Source: Nematostella vectensis
Taxonomy: Eukaryota > Cnidaria > Anthozoa > Actiniaria > Edwardsiidae
Length of the DNA stretch: 64,000 bases
NCBI RefSeq assembly: GCF_932526225.1
Contig: NC_064034.1
Coordinates: forward strand, 622,501 to 686,500
Direction of reading: 5' to 3'
The position numbers were made by a program, and so were the translations under genes. Below the pieces are notes generated by a model. It was not told where the DNA came from. It was given only the letters and a program-made list of their open reading frames with translations, and ran no database searches. This document shows, one piece after another, positions 49,901-60,400 of this stretch. Every line of letters starts with the position of its first letter. The first letter of the stretch is position 1.

Positions 49901-50876
49901 TTGAAATTTTCCTCTTGGGCCTGAGAAGGAAGATCTAAATGTTCATTTTGTGTGGCCCTGGTTAAAGAAGAAAGAAAAACATGTAATACCACTTTACCTG
50001 AAACTGATTCTGAAAACTCTCATTTTCTTCTAAAAGAATGGCATACTCCTGAAAGAGATCTAAAATTACTATCATTTTTTATCATTAAATAGTTAAAAAA
50101 TTGTATTTTCTTACCTTTTTGCTCTTGCTTTTGTTTATAATCTATCATCAACATAAAGATAGAATAAGCATAAGAAAGCAGTTTCATAGACAGGAAAGCA
50201 TAAAAACGAGAAACAATTTCCTTGCCTTATTGGCTTTCTGTAGTTCTTTCTCATGATTCACCAGTTTATCCTGGACTTCCTTGAGTTCTAAGAAGCAAGA
50301 AGAAATCTTAACATTAAGATTAGAATTATTTCAACTTTAAAACCAGCTTAATGGCAGCGAAAAATTTTATAAGTAATACGAGCAAAAAGTTGAGTAAGTA
50401 ATTAAAAAAATGGTAATCAGTGTGAAAAAGGTCAACTCTACTTTTAGTTTTGATGATTTCCAATCATCTGATCATGACACTAATAAGACACTAAAAATCA
50501 ATACGCGTTTGATGAGATGTACATATAATTTGTACTTTGCGTATAATTTCTAAGAATTTGCAGGCCTTAGACAAAAACTGAGAGCGTCAATTTAAAAGAA
50601 GGAACAACATCTAGAATGAATATAAAGCTGTTTTATATAAGTGAGTAGTAAGTTAACTAGAGTGGCACTGACCAGTCAGGTGCCTCTGCGATGCTGCTTC
50701 TAATTCGTAATTCTTGGTTCGCAGATCGATTATTTGCTCCTGTGAAAATAAGAAACTTTACTATGACACTCCACACGCAGGCAAGAGAAGCTGTGATTTA
50801 AGAATCGAGGTATAACATGTTTCTGAAAGTCAACCTGTATTCGAGCGAACTCCTCTTCCGAAAGAGACTGCGCCAT
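31909..50876 (-). CDS. GRIPAP1: GRIP1-associated protein 1 (GRASP-1), endosomal coiled coil
   Basis: Long coiled-coil Rab4 effector of recycling endosomes in mammals. 32 exons in coding order: 50876-50835, 50739-50673, 50287-50226, 50141-50115, 50048-49998, 49920-49864, 48032-47900, 47075-46840, 45468-45420, 45333-45263, 45139-45092, 44847-44816, 44729-44682, 44591-44546, 44136-44083, 43769-43692, 43490-43444, 43341-43296, 43192-43154, 43086-42991, 42696-42601, 40954-40850, 39250-39209, 38951-38838, 36538-36428, 35987-35756, 35454-35403, 35298-35244, 34724-34617, 34065-33972, 32942-32791, 32154-31909; about 911 residues (human 841). Matches: MAQSLSEEEFARIQ, EENFKLQNQTL, EHEEKRLLQEQ, AEKRKSMLDQIAIE, SGWFERRLAETE, DLKRQFKLERKRADQLQQKL, QQEKWLLEEK, MLEETLMKNLQLQK. 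Exon 8 may instead run to 46650, which would need an unseen extra exon. Exon 3 uses a GC donor (gcaagg) and exon 31 apparently gcgggc. Exon 4 is a 27-nt microexon. Eight exon edges carry duplicated splice sites. Confidence 0.93.
32400..32815 (-). repeat. Array of GRIPAP1 exon-31 donor ends (60-70 bp units)
   Basis: The exon end CTAATGAAGAATCTACAGCT+ACAAAAG with the intron start recurs about six times in the intron, separated by G/C runs of varying length. The exon-proximal copy has gcgggc at the donor position. Copies further in have gggggc, gtgcgc or gtgggc. Thus only decoy copies carry a canonical GT, and reaching them would read ACA TAA. Confidence 0.88.
32965..33595. repeat. 14-bp minisatellite, GRIPAP1 intron 30
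   Basis: Over 40 copies of gtagagtcagggtc and gtagagtcaggggt. The two variants occur in blocks rather than at random. It starts about 25 bp upstream of the exon-31 acceptor without copying it. Confidence 0.95.
34978..35243 (-). repeat. 43-bp array of GRIPAP1 exon-28 donor ends
   Basis: The authentic exon end CGCAGCGACCTGGAGAGTCC+TGACTACAGG with donor gtaagtacc (exon ends at 35244) is followed by six copies at 42-44 bp spacing (cgtagcgacctggagagccc...gtaagtacctaat). Most keep GTAAGT; one has lost a base. Readthrough meets TAA at the fourth intronic codon. Confidence 0.95.
36539..37266 (-). repeat. 27-bp array of GRIPAP1 exon-25 acceptors
   Basis: About 27 copies of a unit that on the minus strand reads gagacattgctattgttgtg+tttctag. 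The copy touching the exon is the real acceptor (tttctag then GAAACG at 36538). Every unit therefore ends in a pyrimidine-rich AG acceptor. 27 is a multiple of three, but each unit's own TAG would be read in frame, so an upstream acceptor would terminate. Long open frames on both strands here are repeat artefacts. Confidence 0.95.
37335..38815. repeat. Mixed 25/34-bp minisatellite, GRIPAP1 intron 24
   Basis: Two related unit families: gtggatcatggaccccagca+aggga (25 bp) and gtggatcacagatcatagca+ccacagcaagggaa (about 34 bp). The left part is all 34-bp type and the centre all 25-bp type. The right end switches back and forth, suggesting conversion or block duplication. It ends about 20 bp from the exon-24 donor but does not include it. 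Confidence 0.95.
39650..40849 (-). repeat. About 57-bp array of GRIPAP1 exon-22 donor regions
   Basis: Around 20 units reading on the minus strand ...catagtgcatg gtaagtgttacatgaagtgg tgtacaccagagatatatgg. The authentic junction (GAACATAGG then gtaggcattacttaacttgg tgtacaccagagatat) aligns with them base for base on the intron side. Decoys carry the stronger GTAAGT; the authentic site is the weaker GTAGGC. Readthrough meets TAA at the fifth intronic codon. Confidence 0.9.
41010..42590. repeat. Alternating 64/70-bp array, GRIPAP1 intron 21
   Basis: About 23 copies of tggtgtgtaggtcaaccatg+agtggaatgtattgttacac+ttcaatacgtgcactcaaca, in short (64) and long (70, with aaaatgaca) forms that alternate as dimers at the left end and become all-long towards the right. 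Each unit has gtattg...caatac, a small inverted repeat. The array starts within 10 bp of the exon-21 donor (42600) but lacks the GT itself. Confidence 0.93.
42735..42990 (-). repeat. 37-bp array of GRIPAP1 exon-20 donors
   Basis: The exon end CAACTTAAG with donor gtacag is followed in the intron by about seven copies of gacaactgaag gtacacagaagtgtagaat. Most keep AAG plus GTAC; one has tttcac in place of the donor. The exonic part in the repeat is about 10 bases. Confidence 0.88.
44895..45139 (-). repeat. Three tandem copies of GRIPAP1 exon 11, two decayed
   Basis: The 48-nt exon at 45139-45092 has two diverged copies further into the intron, near 45045-44999 and 44955-44905, with flanks also copied (tacaagggacgtacag, cctgtaaacggcaggg). 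In both the donor gtaatt has become ataatt, so they look like inactivated pseudo-exons. This is whole-exon tandem duplication rather than edge duplication only. Confidence 0.85.
45485..46640. other. GRIPAP1 intron 8, internal duplications
   Basis: No convincing exon found, though one may be needed if exon 8 extends to 46650. Contains repeated blocks: gcgaatattctcgaccac...gtagttatttt twice (about 45665 and 45765), gcagtagcagaatactgctg twice (about 45885 and 46066), and several short runs with atcgcccc. Confidence 0.55.
47725..47899 (-). repeat. 31-bp array at GRIPAP1 exon-7 donor
   Basis: The intron begins gtaagcagtagtatagaaat. About six further units at 31-bp spacing carry gaaagcagtagtata(g/t)aaat. 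The repeat clearly derives from the donor side, but in every decoy the GT has become GA, so no extra splice site survives. Confidence 0.85.
48033..49863. other. GRIPAP1 intron 6, 1.8 kb
   Basis: Unique AT-rich sequence, a short cagacagacggacgg/agatagatag run at about 48436-48478, and a degenerate repeat zone at 49040-49800 with aacggaaag, gctcgcg and cttttgaacagtggggagcc motifs recurring at irregular spacing. No gene recognised. Confidence 0.5.
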
Positions 50877-51415
50877 CTTGGCAACAACACGCCCCAGAGG
50901 TCACTGCGCGCCTAGCACAGGAAACCCATTAGAATACCATCGTCTGATAAGTCGAGCACGCTACAAAAACACGCGATAGGGGGCGCCTACAGCGAGCTCA
51001 GTTGGCTAGAACCCGGGCATTGCGTTCAGACACATAAGATTTGATTGCACGTAAAAGTATGTAATGTGATTTTATAATATGAGCGTATAATTCAAGGCGT
51101 TCAAGAAATAAGAGTAGATTTCGTTACTGTTTGATCTGTTTTATTTTGCCGTGTAACCGCGCCTTTATTTTCAATATGGCTTCCAGGAACCTGTCAGCAG
51201 ATTCGCTTCTGATGTGAAATAGACAGATAAAAATAACCCAAACAGCGATATCAGATCCTTTTCAGTCACGAGAATTGTTCACCTACTATTCTTGCCTTTG
51301 TGCTGAAGAGACATTGCTTCCAAGTTCATTCATTCAAATTTGTTCATTTTTCTCTACATCGTACTTCTTACTTAAGTTAACTTATATAACTTACGTTCTT
51401 TGACCAGTAATCAAC
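50877..51415. promoter_or_regulatory. Divergent upstream region GRIPAP1/MOV10
   Basis: 539 bp between divergent starts. The GRIPAP1 side has gccaagATGGCG, a good start context. No TATA box at a sensible distance. Likely holds both promoters. Confidence 0.5.
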
Positions 51416-54400
51416 ATGGGCCGAGCGAGCAATAAAGAAGTGAAACTCGTCAGTAAGCAGTTCTGGGATTATCTATGTAGCAATGGGCTCAAGCCTCCCA
51501 CCAAGGCCGAGCTACGAAAGACTTATTACGATACCTTCAAAAAGAGTCAGCCGCCAACCAGCAAAACAGCGCCATTCTCTTCTGTGCTTTATCACCTGAA
51601 GAGAATGAAGAGGTTGACAAAAGGAAAGGATGGGCTTTCTATCCTTTACTATGAGCGAAGGGGTCGCAGGCTAGTCATAGCAGTGGACCAGTCTTTTGTA
51701 CAACGTAGACAAAACAGGCAACAGTTACAAGATGGACAGCAAGTGAATGAAGAGGACGAAGACGCAAAAGATGAATCCGCTGATGCACTGAAGAAGAATT
51801 TCTTAAAACATAGGTGAGACATGGTGGTTCCAACATCTAGTTGGCATAGCAAAAAGATTCTAAAGCCAGCTTTAGTTTTGAGAAGTTGAGATTTTTACTT
51901 GGGTGCAGTAAAACACAACAAAAACACTTTTGTCTTTTACCCTCTTCTTTCGTTGCTCAAGTTTTCATATGTTTTTGATGTTCTTATTCTACAGGGAAAT
52001 GTTTGTTCAAGATAAGAGTGGCATCAGGATTTTCTCTGATTTAGATGACGCCCATGGAATTATTGACTTTGGAAAACGCTTACTGACTGAAGATACAAAC
52101 ATTATAGAGATCACCATTAATAATACCAGTACCACGCAGGTCAAGATAAAGAGGTTCTCTACTTTAGAGGAGGTTCCAGAATTCAGCTTCTCTGATAAAC
52201 ATGGCCTTACTAATGCCAGAAAAAACTACAAGATTATCACCATCCCTGTCAACAAACAATACCAGATATCAGCTGTGTTTAAGCCAACCAGCTTAGGGGT
52301 ATTTAAGTTACCAATAGTGTTTGAGTTTGAGGAAGGGGTGGACCAGGAAGCAAAAAGTTTCCACATTGCCAGATTCCTTGTTGGCCAGGGTACAAATGAC
52401 GATGTAACCAGTATTCAGCCGACGTCCAAGTACCAACCTCCTCCTCCTGTGACTAGGGTTTATGATCCCAAAGTCGACATCATCAGAGGTGTCCCACCCC
52501 CAAGGTGAGTACATTGGCCAATATATAATATAAAAAAAATTATATAATATATTTCAATATATGCTTAGTTTTCAATGTAGGGGTTGACATACTATAAGCA
52601 TTTATTCTAATATCCCATAGTATGCATTGCAGCCTAAATTAGATGTCCGTTATAACTGTATGGGAAGCAACAAACAAAACCATGTTCTAACCCCCCCCCC
52701 CCCTCCCTCTGCCTTCAATTAGCATTAAAGGCTAATATTTCAATATATTAACATAAAATATTGTCTGTAAACAAGCATAGTTGCTTACTATGAGACAAGT
52801 GATACACCTACTAATAAATTACATAGAATGTTTAAAATTTTTGTAATCTATTTTTTCTTCTCCTTTAATTTAGCAAAGCTTCCTCTCTAGCCATTCTTTG
52901 TTGCTGTGATACAGGGTGTTGTCAATCTACATTTAATTAATTATACTTACCCCTTTTACTTTTGATAGAGTACCCCCAGCACACATTCAGTAACACATCA
53001 AGTAACACATCCTACTCCCTTGCTTGCTAGCTGTAAATTTAATTGCATACAGCAATATAGATGTCCTATAGACCTTTAACCTACGTGCCCTAGTTGCACC
53101 AAGGGGTAAGTGTATTGTACTAGTTAACTTAATAAAACACATCATTTTGCTCATGTAATGTACAGGCCTTAGTTTTTACCCTGAACAAGTATGCTCTGTT
53201 CATGCGGAGTATTAGGGAAAGTCTTACCATACCTCGCTGAGTTTTGTTTGTATTGTTGAATGCTTGGTGGATCATGTAAGATCTGTGAAAGTCTTACCAT
53301 ACCTCGCTGAGTTTTGTTTGTATTGTTGAATGTTTGGTGGATCATGTAAGATCTGTGAAAGTCTTACCATACCTCGCTGAGTTTTGTTTGTATTGTTGAG
53401 TGTTTGGTGGATGAAGTAAGATCTGTGAAAGTCTTACCATATCTCGCTGAGTTTTGTTTGTATTGTTGAATGTTTGGTGGATCAAGTAAGATCTGTGAAA
53501 GTCTTACCATACCTCGCTGAGTTTTGTTTGTATTGTTGAATGCTTGGTGGATCAAGTAAGATCTGTGAAGACCATACCTTGCAGAGTTTTATTTGTATTG
53601 TTGAATGTTTGGTGGATCAAGTAAGATCTGTGAAAGTCTTACCATACTTCGCTGAGTTTTGTTTGTATTGTTGAATGCTTGGTGGATCAAGTAAGATCTG
53701 TGAAAGTCTTACCATACTTCGCTGAGTTTTGTTTGTATTGTTGAATGCTTGGTGGATCAAGTAAGATCTGTGAAAGTCTTACCATACCTCGCTGAGTTTT
53801 GTTTGTATTGTTGAATGCTTGGTGGATCAAGTAAGATCTGTGAAAACCATACCTCGCTGAGTTTTGTTTGTATTGTGGGATGCTTGGTGGATCAAGTAAA
53901 ATCTGTGAAAGTCTTACCATACCTCGCTGAGTTTTGTTTATATTGTTGAATGCTTGGTGCATAAAGTAAGGTCTGAGATTAGTTTATAATTGCAATTCTG
54001 TTTATGTTGCAGTGGTGATTCCCACCTGAAGTATGTTGTTGGGCTATCCCAGTACCCCATTCCGTATGATCTAAGAGTAAGTCTAAATAAAGGTGAGCCC
54101 ACAAATGCCCTGTTGGATCTGCTGAGTGCTGAACTGACAGCTACTAACCATGAGGCTAAGTTTAATGCACTGCTGCACATGGAAGAGATGCAAATGGAAG
54201 TTGACATTCGACAATATGATGTCGAGAGCACAGTTATGGCACATCATGGGGGATTTCTCAAATTGAAGGTGGGTATGTTGATGGACTTTATGGATGAATT
54301 AAATGGGGTATAAACTTCCATACAGGGTTTTTCTTCTTACCAAGCATAAAAGTTTTTAAGAAATTATTTAAGAAAACAAGGTCCTTTGAGTTTTTTTTTC

Positions 54401-57400
54401 TTATGTTTCCCCATTAACTTCTCTGTTTTGGTTCATATTTGCTTTCCAGCAGGGGAATTTAAAATTTTAAGAAAATCTCTATTCACATACACTTGCTTTT
54501 ACAGTATCTCATCTTATTGTATGTGTTATGTTCATTGCTAACTGTGAAAAAAAAAGATCAAATGGTTGGCATAAAACAATTCCTTGTTTGTTGTTTCATG
54601 CCTCATGACAATTACCATCAGGCTCTTCATCATTCTTGATCATCATTTTTAGGTTCCGGGCCTTGCAGAGAATCGGCCATCAGTGATCCGTGGTGACCAC
54701 CTGTATGTCCGCTTGATTAGTGAGCCAGAGAGAGGAAGTAAGGAATACCAAGGCTATGTGCACCAAGTGGGACTGGATGATGTCTCCCTCAAGTTCTGTC
54801 CCAGGTTTGTTTTAAGTAGCATCAGGGCTCAAAGCTCATGATTTTTACTAGGCATATGTGTGTGACCAGTCATTTTCTATCTCCGATAAGAGATCACAAC
54901 CAAGCACTTGCATTTGCAACTAGATTTGTCAAAATGCGACTGAACATTTTAATTTAGTCTATAACTGATAATGGTGTTGTCCCCATCCCATTTTTATCAG
55001 GCATGTTGGTATCTGGCTCTTGTGATATGATCACATATTCATTGTGTGCTTTCTATCCCCCAGTCTGGTACAATACGTAATAGAGATAAATGACTTACAA
55101 TGGATGTATTTTTCCGTTCTGTGCAACAGTTTTCATAAGAGCTACATAAATGGGATGAAAGTACAGGTTCGCTTTACTTTCACCCGGACCCCACTGAAGC
55201 TGATGCACCGTGCCCTTGAGCTGCCGTGTGATGTGATCAAGATGAGACAATTGTCAGACAATCAACAAGGTGCTGCAATCCACCATTTGCCCCCTCTTTG
55301 CGATGATGACAAAGTGAAAAGGTAACAAACGGCAGCTTTGGCAACATACTGTAGCTTGGTGGCACACAACAATTACTTCTTCACTTATCACCCGAGCGCT
55401 ATGCTGCAAGTATGTGGAACTCAGCTTCCAGTTGGGGGACACATTTGCATAGATAGACATTTTGACATCCTGCTCTTGCAAACTGGGTGCTAACACACTC
55501 TGGAGAAATCAACCAGCCTCTAGAAGATTGAGAGAAAGCATTTATTTCTTTTCTTAGTCAAATATAATGCTTTTCCCCCAAACCCCTACCCACTATTTCT
55601 CTATTGGCTAAAACAGCAGTAGATGGGATACTGTATTCCTTCCTGATTAACTATAGTGATTTAATACATATTTTCTTCCCTTAAGATTGTTTGATGTGAA
55701 GCTTGAAGATAACCAAGAGCAACGCCAGGCTGTTGTCAGCATTGTAAAAGGGACATCACGGCCACACCCTTATCTCATATTTGGACCCCCTGGCACTGGC
55801 AAGACCATCACCGTCGTAGAGTCCATCAAACAGGTAATGATTAATCACGAGAGTGGTAACAAGGTAACGAGAAAAGATGAAGGGAGAGTGGTAACAAGGT
55901 AACGAGAGAAGACGAAAGGATTAATAACGAGAGTGGTGGCAATGTAACGAGAGTGGACAAAAGGATTAATAATAAGAGTGGTGGCAATGTAACGAGAGTG
56001 GACAAAAGGATTAATAACGAGAGTGGTGACAAGGTAATGAGAGGAGACGAAAGGATTTATAACGAGAGTGGTGACAATGTAACGAGAGTGGACAAAAGGA
56101 TTAATAATGAGAGTGGTGGCAATGTAACGAGAGTGGACAAAAGGATTAATAACGAGAGTGGTGACAATGTAATGAGAGGAGACAAAAGGATTTTGAAATA
56201 ATGATTTTAAAATAATGAGAGTGGTGACAAGGTAAGGAGAGGAGATGAAAGGATTAATAAGGAGAGCAAATACATTTCCATTGTCCAGTAGTTGACATAG
56301 CGGTACTATCAATGCTGTTATATTGGTACTGTTTGCTTGGAGCTTTTTACCTTATATTAAACATACATGTTATATGACGTCTCCTTTTGAAAGGAACTCA
56401 GTTTTTAACTACCTCACTGCAGTTACTTTGGGCAATTACTTTTTTTTTTCATTGCCACATAACACACACATAACAAAAATTCTGTCTGTCTTTGCAAAGT
56501 AAAGAAAAGCTGCGCATATTACATGAGAGTGATGTGTTTCAGGTGCTTCACGTGTTCCCCAACAGCAAAGTTCTCGCTTGCGCACCATCCAACAGTGCCG
56601 CAGACCTGATACTTGAGCGTGTCATGAAGCATAATGTCATCCCCAAGATGAAAATGCTCAGGCTGAATGCATTTGGCAGAAGCTATGCTTCGTTATCCGA
56701 CTCGATCAAGGTACCTCTACACTTTAATGTACTTGTTCAACGATCAAGTAGAATTTTTATATGTGCTGTACGCACCTGCTTGGCTTTCTATGTGTGCGCA
56801 CCTGCTTGGCTTTCTATGTGTATGCATCTGCTTGGCTTTCTATGTGTGCGCATCTGCTTGGCTTTCTATGTGTATGCATCTGCTTGGCTTTCTATGTGTG
56901 CGCACCTGCTTGGCTTTCTATGTGTGCGCACCTGCTTGGCTTTCTATGTGTGCGCACCTGCTTGGCTTTCTATGTGTGCGCACCTGCTTGGCTTTCTATG
57001 TGTGCGCACCTGCTTGGCTTTCTATGTATATGCACCTGCTTGGCTTTCTATGTGTGCGCACCTGCTTGGCTTTCTATGTGTATGAACCTGCTTGGTATTC
57101 TATGTGTGCGCACCTGCTTGGCTGTGTGGGCACCTGCTTGGCTTTCTATGTGTGCGCACCTGCTTGGCTTTCTATGTATATGCACCTGCTTGGCTTTCTA
57201 TGTGTATGCACCTGCTTGGCTTTCTATGTGTGCGCACCTGCTTGGCTTTCTATGTGTATGAACCTGCTTGGCTTTCTATGTGTATGCACCTGCTTGGCAA
57301 AGTTGCCGCCTTTGAGAGCAGTAATAACAGAATTGGCTTCCACCCCATAAAATGGCGGTTATTTATATCAAGAGAAACTGGGGGAAGGCTCTGCATGTAT

Positions 57401-60400
57401 TAGGGTAGGCGAAAGCTGAAGAGAACTCAACATGGAAGACTTATTGAAGATGCCTCCCTGATGTGACCTAGTCGTCATCGTTCGTTTTGCCTCAGTTGTG
57501 CAAGAGATTTTCTGGAAAGAACATTATCTTTGCTTTTTTTCAGGTGGTGTCCTGTATACACGACGGGGATTTCTTCTTTCCAGGGAAGGAGGAAATTATG
57601 AATAAACGATTAGTGGTCTGCACGCTAGTCACGGCAGGGAGGTAAGGCGGAAATCACCTCGTGATGACGGGGAAGGTAAGGCGGAAATCACCTCGAGATG
57701 ACAGGGGAGGTAAGGCTGAAATCACCTCAGGATGACGGGGGAGGTAAGGCGGAAATCACCTCATGATGACAGGGGGGGTAAGGCGGAAATCAACTTGGAA
57801 TGACTGGGGAGGTAAGGCGGAAATCACCTCGTGATGACGGGGGAGATAAGACGGAAATCACCTCGTGATGACGAGGGAGGTAAGGCGGAAATCACCTCGG
57901 GATGACGGGGGAGGTAAGGCGGAAATCACCTCTTGATGACGGGGGAGGTAAGACGGAAATCACCTCGGGATGACGGGGGAGGTAAGGCGGGAATCACCTC
58001 GTGATGACGAGGGAGGTAAGGTGGAAATCACCTCGGGATGACGGGGGAGGTAAGGCGGAAATCACCTCTTGATGACGGGGGAGGTAAGACGGAAATCACC
58101 TCGGGATGACGGGGGAGGTAAGGCGGAAATCACCTCGGGATGACGGGGGAGGTAAGGCGGAAATCACCTCGTGATGACGGGGGAGGTAAGGCGGAAATCA
58201 CCTCGGGATGACAGGGGAGGTAAGGTGGAAATCACCTCGGGATGACGGGGGAGGTAAGGCGGAAATCACCTCGGGATGACGGGGGAGGTAAGGCGGAAAT
58301 CACCTCTGGATGACGGGGGAGGTAAGGCGGAAACCACCTCGGGATGACGGGGGAGGTAAGGCGGAAATCACCTCGGGATGACGGGGGAGGTAAGGCGGAA
58401 ATCACCTCGGGATGACGGGGGAGGTAAGGCGGAAATCACCTCGGGATGACAGGGGAGGTAAGGTGGAAATCACTTCGGGATGACGGGGGAGGTAAGGCGG
58501 AAATCACCTCGGGATGACGGGGGAGGTAAGGCTGAAATCACCTCTTGATGACGGGGGAGGTAAGGCAGAAATCACCTCGGGATGTCGGGGGAGGTAAGGC
58601 GGAAATCACCTCGGGATGACGGGGGAGGTAAGGCGGAAATCAACTCTGAATTACAGGGGAGGTTAGGCGGAAATCACCTCTGGATGACGGTTAAGGTAAG
58701 GCGGAAATTAACTCTGAATGAAGGGGGAGGTAAGGCGGAAATCACCTCTGGATGACGGGTGAGGTAAGGCGGAAATTAACTCTGAATGACGGGGGGAGGT
58801 AAGGCGGAAATCACCCTGGGATGACGGGGAAGGTAAGGCGGAAATCACCTCTGAATCACGTGAAATATGATTTCGCAGCAAGAGCTGTTGCATTTGTAGA
58901 ATATGATTACTGAGTTTTTTTTTTTAACTTATTCAGACGGTATCTGATCTTCTTTGGAAATTTAGTTTTCGTAGCGGATGTTGTTTTATGAAATATTAAT
59001 CTTGCGGTTTTGTGGGTTTTTGTTTTTGAGATAGTTGTTATTGAAATAATGGCTGCTCCATAGTGCCTCTTACTACAAAAGTGCTGTGGTACAGAAGGGG
59101 TGTGGTTAAAAAAGTGTTGTGGTACAGAAGGGGTGTGGTTAAAAAAGTGTTGTGGTACAAAAAGTGCTGTGGTACAGAAGGGGTGTGGTTAAAAAAGTGT
59201 TGTGGTACAAAAAGTGCTGTGGTACAGAAGGGGTGTGGTTCAAAAAGTGCTGGGGTACAAAATGTGGTGTGGTACAAAAAGTGTTGTGGTACAAAAAGTG
59301 TTGTGGTATAAAAAGTGTTGTGGTACAAAAAGTGATGAGGTACAAAAAGTGGTGAGGTACAAAAAGTGATGTGGTACAAAAAGTGATGTGGTACAAAAAG
59401 TGCTGTGGTACAAAAAGTGTTGTGGTACAAAAAGTGCTGTGGTACAAAAAGTGCTGTGGTACAAAAAGTGTTGTGGTATAAAAAGTGCTGTTGTACAAAA
59501 AGTGGTGAGGTACAAAATGTGGTGTGGTATAAAAAGTGCTGTGGTACAAAAAGCGGTGTGATCTTTCTTTAGACTTGTATCCGCGGACATTCCAGACACC
59601 CACTTCACACACGTGTTTATCGACGAATCAGGACAGGCGCTCGAACCTGAATGCATGGTCCCCCTTGCTGGCCTGTTAAACCCTGAGAATCCAGGGGGAG
59701 GCCAGCTTGTACTTGCAGGAGACCCCCAGCAGCTCGGTCCTGTGCTAAGGTCCCCGCTAGCCATCAAGGTAATTGGCATTACATTCCAAAAAGGCAATGA
59801 TGTATTTTATATCATGTTTCTTTATCATTTCACGAAGAAACGCTCGACAGATTAGCACAATTATTTTTTTGTAGAAAAAGCACACCTCTGCTGGAACCCA
59901 CTGATCAATCCATGAGCATGTGTCGGAGATAAAATCAAGACTATTAAAATTGTTTTATAACCTATATGCTTGAGTACCAAGCGTTAGTTACTGAAACAAT
60001 AAACTGGAATAAAAGTTTGGCTCGTTTTTTTACAAAGTCATCTGCTCAGAAATCTCATTAGCGTTTCTGTAACCACTTTTCAATTTTCTGTCCTCTAGTA
60101 TGGTCTGCGCATGTCTTTACTAGAGCGACTGATGACCAGGGTGGCAGCCTATGGGCGCATTACCGAGGATGAGGAGGACGAGCTCGGTGAATATGAGCCC
60201 GCGATGCTGACCAAGCTTCTCAAGAACTACCGTTCCCACCCTGCCATACTAGAGGTGAGCGCGTCATGGCGTATGATGAGACCACAGCGAGTTCCTCCCC
60301 ATTTTATGTTTTATTTTTTTTCTTTTCTTTCTTTTCTTTTTTTTTTTTTTTGCTGTTTCCTCTTTAAGGGAGTGTTCATTATTTATGGCCGGGGGGCCAG

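Noticed and set aside
55838-56270. Counting the MOV10 exon-6 array as a splice-site array
   Set aside because: The array starts next to the donor but its units do not clearly copy the exon end; left out of the sixteen.
56492-57350. Several open frames of 100-227 codons in plus frames
   Set aside because: First part is MOV10 exon 7 and the rest is a 26-bp minisatellite open in all frames; exon 7 ends at 56710 by phase and homology.
59038-59797. Minus-strand frames rich in Phe, His, Thr
   Set aside because: Antisense of a 17-bp array and of MOV10 exon 9.
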